Assembly (NCBI GenBank): GCA_046724665.1
Contig: JBKOWZ010000050.1
Span: 1 to 50,005, forward strand
From: Actinocrinis sp046724665
Lineage (GTDB): Bacteria > Actinomycetota > Actinomycetes > Streptomycetales > Catenulisporaceae
Length of the DNA stretch: 50,005 nucleotides
Direction: 5' to 3'
The notes beneath the pieces were generated by a model. It had not been told where the DNA came from. It saw nothing but the letters and a program-made list of their open reading frames with translations, and ran no database searches. The translations under genes were made by a program, and so were the position numbers. Positions 43,984-50,005 of the stretch are shown one piece after another (within the stretch, counting starts at the first letter, position 1; each line of letters begins with the position of its first letter).

Positions 43984-44729
43984 CGCGGCGCTCCTTCCGC
44001 GCCGTAGCGGTTGGTCTCGTGCTTGTCGCCCTGAACCACGTCGTGGATGGTCGAGTTCGTGATCGTGAGGCTGCGGGATCCGGGTGCGGCTGCCGCCGCG
44101 GCGCTCGCGGGCTGCTCGGCGGCCGGATCGAGCGGCGGCAGTCCGGGGGGTGTCGGCAGCCCGGGCACGTGAATCCACGCGGTCTCGCGCAGCTCCTTCA
44201 CCGCGAGTGCGGCGGGTGCGTAGGCGGTGCGGTCGATGCGCTCGTGATCGTGCCGGACCACCGCCCGGTACCAGGCGTCTGAGACGATCACGGCGAGGTG
44301 CGAGCGCGCCGCCGCCTTCAGAACGTCGCGCAGGACCTGCGCGTCCACGAGGCGGCACGCGGTGTTCAGGTCGGTGCCGTACACGCCGAAGTCGTCGTCG
44401 GACACCTCGCCGCCGTGCAGGCAGAGGCGCAGCCGCATCTCCTCGGCCGGCGGGTCGGCGAGCGCGCGGCGCGCCAGCGTCGCGTGCAGGTGCCAGGTCA
44501 GCGCCCTGGTGATCGCCGTCTTCGGGATGACCGGCGGGATGCGCAGGATCACCCCGTCCCCGGTCTCCTTCGACTCGAGGCCGGACCAGTCGATGCCCTC
44601 CGCGCTCAGCGCCGCGGCCAGCGCGGCGTGCAGATCGGCGCGCAGCCCGCGCTGCGCCGTGTCGGTCCGCCGGCCGAACGACTCGATGTCGGCGACCGCG
44701 AGCGCCGTGTACAGCGGCGATGTGGTCAT
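43980..44729 (-). CDS. Class III nucleotide cyclase-like protein with C-terminal GDK motif
   Basis: A 249-residue protein. Class III cyclase motifs are seen: metal Asp in ALAVADIESFGRR, Lys and second Asp in KETGDGVIL, and the transition-state Asn/Arg pair in GVYGTDLNTACRL. The second base-recognition position, Asp in adenylate cyclases, appears to be Gly here (FGVYG), which suggests another nucleobase. The tail ends in STIHDVVQGDKHETNRYG, shared in pattern with the next protein. No membrane segment is present. It could make cAMP, cGMP or, as in Pycsar systems, cCMP or cUMP. An AT-rich promoter-like region precedes it. Confidence 0.78.
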   Translation of the reverse strand: MTTSPLYTALAVADIESFGRRTDTAQRGLRADLHAALAAALSAEGIDWSGLESKETGDGVILRIPPVIPKTAITRALTWHLHATLARRALADPPAEEMRLRLCLHGGEVSDDDFGVYGTDLNTACRLVDAQVLRDVLKAAARSHLAVIVSDAWYRAVVRHDHERIDRTAYAPAALAVKELRETAWIHVPGLPTPPGLPPLDPAAEQPASAAAAAAPGSRSLTITNSTIHDVVQGDKHETNRYGAEGAPR

Positions 44730-44750
44730 CGGGTACGCACCCGCCCTCCC

Positions 44751-44787
44751 GGTATACTCGGTATATTCGAATACTTATATACTTTCC
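44751..44787 (-). promoter_or_regulatory. AT-rich promoter/operator region upstream of cyclase gene
   Basis: This short AT-rich island in GC-rich DNA has repeated GTATA-type elements: GTATAC, GTATATTCGAATAC and TTATATAC, with the palindrome TATTCGAATA at its core. It lies between the effector-like gene and the cyclase and would allow the cyclase-to-vWA genes to be expressed apart from the CRP gene. Confidence 0.5.
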
Positions 44788-44825
44788 ACCGTGCGGGGCC
44801 GCCGTCGCGCGCGGCCCGGCGCGGC

Positions 44826-45335
44826 TCAGCGCAGCAGCACGCCGCTGAGCGCCAGCACCGCGCCGGCGCCGAGCAGCCACATACCTAGACGGATGAAGCG
44901 GTACTTCGTGACGGCGATCCGGCTCAGCGCGTGCGCCTCGGCGAGCAGCCATCCCTCGGGGTCGGCGCCGGCCTCGCGCGCCAGCGCCCGCAGCGCGGCC
45001 GGGTCGAACCGGCCGGGGTAGCGGTGGAAGAAGGCCAGCCGCTGGTCCCCGGAATCCTCGAAACGCGGGAACATCGCCGCGGCCAGGGCGAGGATCCCGG
45101 CCACCCAGCACACCGCCGCGGCGACCAGCGCGACCGTCGCGGCGGCGTGGTCGCCGCAGCCGCGGGCCGGCCTGCCGCCCTGGACGGTGAACGCCAGGAT
45201 CGCGGTCGCCGTCGCGGCGAGCGTGGCCGCCTTGGCGTCGGCGCGCTCGATGGCGTGCTCCGCCTGCGCGGCCAGGTGCCCGGCCACCGCGGGCAGCGGC
45301 CCGAGGACGCTGCGCCGTTTCGCGACGTCTGCCAT
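44826..45335 (-). CDS. Pycsar-effector-like membrane protein (PycTM/DUF5706 type)
   Basis: A 169-residue membrane protein. Features match the PycTM family: an amphipathic start, ADAKAATLAATATAILAF as the first helix, VALVAAAVCWVAGILALAAA as the second, then the post-helix FPRF and LAFFHRYPGRF, a cytosolic loop of about 35 residues, RIAVTKYRFIRLGMWLLG as the start of the last helix, and a final hydrophobic segment. In Pycsar systems such proteins respond to cyclic pyrimidine nucleotides by disrupting the membrane. The cyclase-like gene lies 96 bases downstream, which supports a pairing. Similarity is by pattern, not by search. Confidence 0.72.
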   Translation of the reverse strand: MADVAKRRSVLGPLPAVAGHLAAQAEHAIERADAKAATLAATATAILAFTVQGGRPARGCGDHAAATVALVAAAVCWVAGILALAAAMFPRFEDSGDQRLAFFHRYPGRFDPAALRALAREAGADPEGWLLAEAHALSRIAVTKYRFIRLGMWLLGAGAVLALSGVLLR

Positions 45336-45459
45336 GGGACTCCGATCCGCTCGAAGGGTGCCGGTGCCACCATCGTCCGGGCCCGCGGCCTGCGGCGCTG
45401 TAGCGGATTACACTCGTGCCCTGGCTTTTTCCGCCGCGAGCGCGGCCGGCCGCCGGGCG

Positions 45460-46122
45460 TCACTGGAGCTGCGCGATCGCCTGGAGGGCCAGCCGGTCGG
45501 TGACCGCGACGCGCCGGTCCGCGGTGCGCACCACCCCGCGTGCCCGCAGGTCGGCCAGCGCCTTGGCCACGGCCTCGCGGCTGGCGCCGATGGCCGCGGC
45601 CAGTTCCTGCTGGGTGAGCCGGGCCGCCGCCTCGACCCGCGACCCGGTGCCGTCCAGGTCGAGCAGCAGCCGGGCCAGCCGCCGCACCACCGGCAGCGTC
45701 GCGAGGTCCTGGCTCTGGTCGTCCGCGGCGCGCAGCCGGGAGACCAGCGTGCGCGCCACCGCGGCGTACGCGCGCGGACGGTCCTTGAGATAGGCGTGGA
45801 ACTCGTGATCAGACAGCAGCCGGGCCCGCACCGCCACCAGCGCGGTGACCGTGGCGCTGCGCGGGGCGCCGTCGAACGCGGCCAGTTCGCCGATCACGTC
45901 CATCGGGCCGCAGAGCCCGAAGATGACCGACCGGCCGTTGTCCGCGTCGCCGCGTACCACGGTCCAGCCGCTGACGATCACCACGACGAAGGTGTCCGGG
46001 TCGCCTTGAGTCAGGATGCGGTCGCCGGCCTGGTACGCCCGGTCCGCGCCGAGACGCAGCAGCGTGTCGCGGTCCCGCTCGTCGAGCGCGGCCAGCAGCG
46101 GCTCGCCGCTGAAGATCGCCAA
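45460..46122 (-). CDS. CRP/FNR-family regulator with intact cyclic-nucleotide pocket
   Basis: A 220-residue regulator. The N-terminal cNMP-binding domain has the beta-roll (QAGDRILTQGDPDTFVVVI) and the phosphate-binding cassette GELAAFDGAPRSATV with the canonical Glu and Arg, so ligand binding is likely. A dimer helix and a winged HTH (LTQQELAAAIGASREAVAKA) follow. I chose TTG 46122 because AGGGGGG lies 6 bases before it; GTG 46140 is an alternative. The next gene downstream is the effector-like gene (124 bases), so this regulator may sense the product of the cyclase. Confidence 0.85.
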   Translation of the reverse strand: MAIFSGEPLLAALDERDRDTLLRLGADRAYQAGDRILTQGDPDTFVVVIVSGWTVVRGDADNGRSVIFGLCGPMDVIGELAAFDGAPRSATVTALVAVRARLLSDHEFHAYLKDRPRAYAAVARTLVSRLRAADDQSQDLATLPVVRRLARLLLDLDGTGSRVEAAARLTQQELAAAIGASREAVAKALADLRARGVVRTADRRVAVTDRLALQAIAQLQ

Positions 46123-46220
46123 GAGTGTCCCCCCTCTCACGCTCCGTAGGGGGAGTATCTTGGCAGGCCACTGACGCGGCAACCGCGTTCACGGGTTCGC
46201 AACCCGATCGTGGCCGGGTA

Positions 46221-46736
46221 TCAGACTTTCGATTTGATGGTGATTGAGCCGGAAAAGGCCGGTACCTGCGTGTATTCCTCCTGCTCGCGGAAGTAGGCCT
46301 CAAGCAGCCTGATATCCGCGGCGTCCTTCGTCCGGTGCAGATACCGCTTCCAGGCGAGGGAATCACGCAGCGAGACGAAGCGGATACCGTCGATGATCTC
46401 CGCCTCGTCGATGAGCGAGTCGATCGGCCATTCCGGGGCGACCCAGCGGTCGAAGATCTCGATTTCCCCGTCGCCGAGGCGCACCACGCGGCCGATCCCG
46501 GACGGCGCCCGAACGGGCTTTTCGAACTTTTGTGCGATATCCCAGGCGGCGCCGCGCGCCACCACGTCCACGTCGCGCAACCGGGGCCGCAGGCCGTGCG
46601 CGTAGAGCGGGGCGCTGCCGGCGAGGGCGTAGTCGCCGGGCGGCATCCGCAGGTCGAGGACCTGCCTGATCAGTCGGTTGCGCCGGAGACTGGCAAGCAC
46701 ACCGCTCCCATCTGAGCACTGTCCCTCATCCGACAC
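46221..46736 (-). CDS. Nucleotidyltransferase-like protein
   Basis: A 171-residue protein. The segment LAGSAPLYAHG, then DVDVVA, resembles a minimal nucleotidyltransferase fold (Gly-Ser and two Asp), as in AbiEii- or MNT-type proteins; a later IEIFDRWVAPEW may supply the third acidic residue. The C-terminal half (SLRDSLAWKRYLHRTKDAAD) matches the helix layout of domains that follow such folds. Its target, if any, is unknown. The start is uncertain: GTG 46736 lies within duplicated DNA that repeats the same ribosome-site-like sequence, and GTG 46700 is a reasonable alternative. Confidence 0.6.
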   Translation of the reverse strand: MSDEGQCSDGSGVLASLRRNRLIRQVLDLRMPPGDYALAGSAPLYAHGLRPRLRDVDVVARGAAWDIAQKFEKPVRAPSGIGRVVRLGDGEIEIFDRWVAPEWPIDSLIDEAEIIDGIRFVSLRDSLAWKRYLHRTKDAADIRLLEAYFREQEEYTQVPAFSGSITIKSKV

Positions 46737-46761
46737 CGTCCCTCATCCGAACACCGTCCCT
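46721..46761. repeat. 17/18-base tandem repeat over a start region
   Basis: GTCCCTCATCCGACACC (46721-46737), GTCCCTCATCCGAACACC (46738-46755) and a partial GTCCCT (46756-46761). On the minus strand each unit contains GGATGAGGGAC followed by GTG or a related codon, so it duplicates the likely ribosome site and start of the nucleotidyltransferase-like gene. Confidence 0.75.
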
Positions 46762-47527
46762 ACGCGGGCGACACGGCGCCGAGGAGCCAACGGGTGGCGA
46801 GTGCCGGGGCCAGCGCCATCACCAGGCTGGTGAGGCTGCCGATGAGGAAGTACTCGGCGAACCCCTCTTCATTTCGGCGCAGCGCGGGGAATCTCGCCAC
46901 CGATTTGGCGCTCAGGGTGAGCACCGCCGCGGTCGGTTGTCCGGCCATCACGAGCGAGAACATAATTGCCCGCTCCAGCCATCCGATAAGCATACCAGCG
47001 CCCACCAAAGCCTTGATCTCGCTCGGTTCTTCGGGCAGCGCGGCGGATTTGAGCCGCAGCGTTTCGGTGAACGGCTCCAGTACCAGTTCGACGATCACCG
47101 CGCCGAGGAAGATCGAGGTCAGCGCGCCGGCCGAGGCGAGGGCGATCCGGTCGTCGTGCAGGAACGCGCTCAGATATCCGCCGAAAGCGTCCGCCCCGGC
47201 GATCAGCCCGGCCCCTGCCGCGAGCGCGAGCACCAGCAGCGGGACCGCGCCGTGCCGGGGCGTGAAAATGCTGCGTATCCACGGGGTCTCGGCCGCCGCC
47301 CCGCTGCCGGGCCCGAGCCGCCAGCGCAGTGCGGCGCAGACCGCGCCGGTCAGCGCCAGCAGGACCCACGAGCGCCACTGCGGGAAGAGCGGGGCCAGGA
47401 CGAACGCGCCGTACCCGAGCCCGGCGGCCGCGTGCACGCGCGCGCTGTCGCGCAGCCCGGGCACGCCGAGCGGGAACAGCGCCGCCACCGGCAGGCCGAC
47501 CATCAGCCGGACCACACTCGCGCTCAT
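46760..47527 (-). CDS. Multi-pass membrane protein (DUF3307-like C-terminal half)
   Basis: A 255-residue protein with about six membrane helices. The last third, GMLIGWLERAIMFSLVMAGQ, AKSVARFPALRR and EYFLIGSLTSL, matches the end of DUF3307-type membrane proteins, but the N-terminal half lacks the His and Asp residues that mark that family. The function is unknown. It begins the long minus-strand gene run, close to the nucleotidyltransferase-like gene, which begins about 24 bases after its stop. Confidence 0.7.
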   Translation of the reverse strand: MSASVVRLMVGLPVAALFPLGVPGLRDSARVHAAAGLGYGAFVLAPLFPQWRSWVLLALTGAVCAALRWRLGPGSGAAAETPWIRSIFTPRHGAVPLLVLALAAGAGLIAGADAFGGYLSAFLHDDRIALASAGALTSIFLGAVIVELVLEPFTETLRLKSAALPEEPSEIKALVGAGMLIGWLERAIMFSLVMAGQPTAAVLTLSAKSVARFPALRRNEEGFAEYFLIGSLTSLVMALAPALATRWLLGAVSPA

Positions 47528-47590
47528 CGCCCCGCCCCGTTCCCGCCCGTCATGGGCGACAAGCGTAGAGCAGGGCCGGTGCCGTGGCAG

Positions 47591-48079
47591 TCAGAGTTCG
47601 AGCGACATGGAGACGTTGGTCTCGACGAAGCCGAGCGACCGGTACAGCGCGCGTGCGGGTGCGTTGTGGCCGAAGACGTGCAGGCCGAGGCTGTCGGCGC
47701 CCAGTTCGCGCGCCCGCTCGATGCCCGCCAGCATGGTCGCGCGGCCGTAGCCCTGGCCGCGGTGCTTCTCGTGCACCTCGATGTCGTAGATGTAGCCCTC
47801 GAGCCGCCCGGCCTTGCCCCTCAGCGCGATCCAGATCGTCGCGACTTCATCGCCGGTGTCGGCGTCGCGCACGGTGTACAGGAACTGGCCGGGGCTTTCC
47901 ACGCCCTCCGGCAGCAGGCGGTCGTGGTCTGCCTCCGACAGCGCCAGGGCCTCGTCCTCGGCCCACTCGCCGGAAAGGATCTTCTGTTGGGCGAATTCGC
48001 GGACCCCGGCCTCCCGGTACGGGCCGAAGTCCTCCTTCGTCATCGGAGCGAGCACTACCCGCCGTCGTGTTCCAGCCAT
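47591..48079 (-). CDS. GNAT-family N-acetyltransferase
   Basis: A 162-residue GNAT enzyme that would transfer acetyl from acetyl-CoA to an amine. The fold is seen as VATIWIAL, then YIYDIEVHEKHRGQGYGRAT (the CoA-binding R/Q-x-x-G-x-G loop) and ARALYRSLGFVETNVSM. The N-terminal helix pair is LTKEDF-like. The substrate is not readable. It diverges from fasR across a 62-base gap. Confidence 0.9.
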   Translation of the reverse strand: MAGTRRRVVLAPMTKEDFGPYREAGVREFAQQKILSGEWAEDEALALSEADHDRLLPEGVESPGQFLYTVRDADTGDEVATIWIALRGKAGRLEGYIYDIEVHEKHRGQGYGRATMLAGIERARELGADSLGLHVFGHNAPARALYRSLGFVETNVSMSLEL

Positions 48080-48141
48080 GGACCGACCTTACTCGCCGCA
48101 GCGGGACCGAGGCCGCCCGTCGGTCTGCCAGAGTAGGAGCC

Positions 48142-49338
48142 GTGACGGAGACTGCCCCTCGCCGCACCGCCGATCCGCACCGGACCGCGGCCGTGCGGCG
48201 GCTGGAGAAGGCCACGGGCCCGCTGGCCAACGCCGCGATCGCCCGGATGGAACAAAGGTTCGCCTGGTACCGCAACATGCCGCCGGAGAACCGCTCCTGG
48301 GTCGGACTGGTCGCGCAGGCCGGGATCGCCGCCTTCACCGAGTGGTTCAGGCACCCCGACCAGAAGGCCGCCGTCTCCGCCGACGTCTTCGGCACCGCCC
48401 CGCGCGAGCTGACCCGAGCGGTCACCTTGCAGCAGACCGTGCAGCTGGTGCGCACCACCATCGAGGTGGTCGAGGACCGCATCCACGAGCTGGCCGAGAA
48501 CGAGCGCGAGGAGGCGATGCTCAGCGAGGGCCTGCTGCGCTACTCGCGCGAGATCGCCTTCGCCACCGCGCAGATCTACGCTCAGGCCGCCGAGCTGCGC
48601 GGCGCCTGGGACGCCCGGCTCGAGGCGCTGGTCGTGGACGCGCTGCTGCGCGGCGAGGCGGACGACGTGGTGCGCTCGCGCGCCGCCGCGCTCGGCTGGG
48701 GCGCGCACAGCGACATCGCCGTGATGGTCGGCACGGCGCCGCAGGACGATGCCGAGGCGGTGGTGGACGCGATGCACAGGGCCGGCCGGCACGCCAAGCT
48801 CGCCGTGCTGGCCGGGGTGCAGGGTGACCGGCTGATCGCCATCGTCGGCGGCGTGGACGGCGACCCGCTCACCGCCGTGCGCCCGCTGACCGGGCAGTTC
48901 GCCCCGGGTCCCGTGGTGGTCGGGCCGGTGGTCGCGGACCTGACCGCGGCCTCGAACTCGGCGCACGCCGCGCTGTCCGGGCTGCACGCCTGCGCCGCCT
49001 GGCCGGACGCGCCGCGCCCGGTGGCCGCGGACGACCTGCTGCCCGAGCGCGCGCTCGCCGCTGACGAGACCGCGCGCGCCGTTCTGGTGGAGGAGATCTA
49101 CAGGCCGCTGGCCGAGGCCGGCTCGGCGCTCTTGGAAACGCTCTCGGTCTACCTCGAACAGGCCGCCTCGCTGGAGGCGGCCGCGCGCATCCTGTTCGTT
49201 CACCCGAACACCGTGCGCTACCGGCTCAGACGGGTGACCGACATCACAGGCTTGACGCCGGCTCAGGCGCGCTCCGCCTTCACGCTCCAGGTGGCCCTGG
49301 TGCTGGGCCGACTGGCCGAGCAGGCGAAGCCCTTGTAG
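48142..49338 (+). CDS. fasR: PucR-family regulator of fatty-acid synthesis (FasR-type)
   Basis: A 398-residue regulator. The start region (LEKATGPLANAAIARMEQRF, then WVGLVAQAGIAAFTEWF) is that of FasR of Streptomyces, the activator of the fabD-fabH-acpP-fabF operon. The central domain has the GGDEF-like/PucR linking part, and the C-terminal HTH reads ASLEAAARILFVHPNTVRYR. The gene lies 80 bases before fabD in the same direction, as known in Streptomyces. The GTG has AGGAG upstream. Confidence 0.9.
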   Translation: MTETAPRRTADPHRTAAVRRLEKATGPLANAAIARMEQRFAWYRNMPPENRSWVGLVAQAGIAAFTEWFRHPDQKAAVSADVFGTAPRELTRAVTLQQTVQLVRTTIEVVEDRIHELAENEREEAMLSEGLLRYSREIAFATAQIYAQAAELRGAWDARLEALVVDALLRGEADDVVRSRAAALGWGAHSDIAVMVGTAPQDDAEAVVDAMHRAGRHAKLAVLAGVQGDRLIAIVGGVDGDPLTAVRPLTGQFAPGPVVVGPVVADLTAASNSAHAALSGLHACAAWPDAPRPVAADDLLPERALAADETARAVLVEEIYRPLAEAGSALLETLSVYLEQAASLEAAARILFVHPNTVRYRLRRVTDITGLTPAQARSAFTLQVALVLGRLAEQAKPL

Positions 49339-49418
49339 GGTTCCTACAAAGCCACTCACCGGATCTTCGTCGCTCTCGTCACGGCCCGACCGGGGGCGCC
49401 GTCCCGGAAGATGGAAGG

Positions 49419-50005
49419 GTGCTCGTACTCGTCGCTCCCGGCCAGGGTGCCCAGACTCCCGGCTTCCTCGCACCGTGGCTCGAGGTGCCCGGCGTGGCCG
49501 ACCGCCTGTCCTGGTGGTCCGCCGTCGCCGACCTCGACCTGGTGCACTACGGCACCGAAGCCGACGCCGACACGATCCGCGACACCGCGGTGGCCCAGCC
49601 GCTGCTGGTCGCCTCCGGGATCGCCGCGGCCCTGGCGCTCTTCCCGCACCCGGCCGAGGCCTACGGCCGGGTCGGCGCGGCCGCGGGGCACTCGGTCGGC
49701 GAGCTGACCGCCGCCGCGGGCACCGGCGCGATCAGCGCCGAGGCGGCGATGGTGCTGGTGCGCGAGCGCGGCCGGGCGATGGCCTCGGCCGCCGCCGTGA
49801 CGAAGACCTCGATGACCGCCGTGCTCGGCGGCGAGGAGGCCGAGGTCGTCGCGAAGATCGAGGAACACGGGCTGACCGCGGCCAACCGCAACGGCGCCGG
49901 GCAGATCGTGGCCGCCGGCACGGTCGAGCAGCTGGCCGCCTTCCAGGCCGACCCACCCGCGCGGGCGAAGCTGCGCTCGCTGGCGGTCGCCGGGGCCTTC
50001 CACAC
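49419..50005 (+). CDS. fabD: Malonyl-CoA:ACP transacylase, N-terminal part
   Basis: A reading frame of 195 codons that runs off the window. It carries the acyltransferase opening VAPGQGAQTPG, the nucleophile motif GHSVGE (near residue 89-94) with catalytic Ser, and a following ERGRAMASAA. It loads malonyl from CoA to acyl-carrier protein, the first step of fatty-acid elongation. The GTG at 49419 is preceded by GGAAG at about 49405-49409. The rest of the fab operon should follow. Confidence 0.93.
   Translation, partial: MLVLVAPGQGAQTPGFLAPWLEVPGVADRLSWWSAVADLDLVHYGTEADADTIRDTAVAQPLLVASGIAAALALFPHPAEAYGRVGAAAGHSVGELTAAAGTGAISAEAAMVLVRERGRAMASAAAVTKTSMTAVLGGEEAEVVAKIEEHGLTAANRNGAGQIVAAGTVEQLAAFQADPPARAKLRSLAVAGAFH

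Noticed and set aside
41791..45111. A 1106-codon frame that includes the P-loop protein and extends through the cyclase gene
   Set aside because: The part beyond 43983 is out of frame with the cyclase and reads as Arg/Ala-rich sequence; the true start is the ATG overlapping the cyclase stop.

Overview
The window is about 50 kb of very GC-rich DNA with strongly G/C-biased third codon positions, frequent GTG/TTG starts, ATGA start/stop overlaps and GC-rich hairpin terminators, which indicates an actinomycete. The run TerD, AhpE-like peroxiredoxin, DUF3052 and aceE, and the pair fasR-fabD, are arrangements I know from Streptomyces. A GH48 cellulase, a ferric-reductase-like flavoprotein and a stand-alone WXG100-like protein fit Streptomycetales or Catenulisporales. 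I cannot name the species.

Layout. (1) 1-7556: Opp/Dpp-type ABC transport genes, consisting of the end of one ATPase pair (1-1349) and then a complete second set of two permeases, a fused double ATPase and a lipoprotein binding protein. (2) 7810-13210: a lipoprotein, a LacI-family regulator with a CebR-like operator upstream, and a secreted GH48 cellulase with CBM2. (3) 13485-19280: a ferric-reductase-like flavoprotein, a GH36 alpha-galactosidase carrying two low-complexity inserts, a WXG100-like protein and a tiny membrane protein. (4) 19490-22021: an NB-ARC/TPR STAND protein. (5) About 22.0-31.0 kb: an eroded accessory region with an HNH endonuclease, a large serine recombinase and a small HTH relative, a VOC protein, a truncated ThiF gene, other small or broken genes, and a tyrosine-integrase remnant facing the 3' end of a tRNA-Val gene. 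(6) 31.1-37.5 kb: a conserved block of TerD, peroxiredoxin, DUF3052, DUF1918 and aceE. (7) 37.5-47.5 kb, all on the minus strand: vWA, kinase-like, PP2C, SPFH-like, a P-loop protein, a class III cyclase-like protein, a Pycsar-effector-like membrane protein, a CRP regulator, a nucleotidyltransferase-like protein and a membrane protein. (8) 47.6-50.0 kb: a GNAT acetyltransferase, then fasR and the start of fabD.

The most interesting locus is region 7. Reading in the direction of transcription, a CRP-family regulator with a canonical cyclic-nucleotide cassette is followed by a membrane protein resembling the Pycsar effector family PycTM and by a cyclase-like protein. From the cyclase onward the genes run cyclase, P-loop protein, SPFH-like, PP2C, kinase-like and vWA, with ATGA overlaps at three of the junctions. 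The last three genes resemble the TerY-phosphatase-kinase triad associated with tellurite-type stress and conflict systems, and a TerD gene lies about 6 kb away beyond aceE. The cyclase C-terminus and the P-loop protein N-terminus share a His-Asp/Gly-Asp-Lys/Asn/Tyr motif. The SPFH-like and kinase-like proteins share an I-x-A-W-D-D-V-E peptide. These shared peptides suggest that the products assemble with one another. I infer a composite cyclic-nucleotide-signalling and phosphorylation-switch conflict system; no part of this has been tested here.
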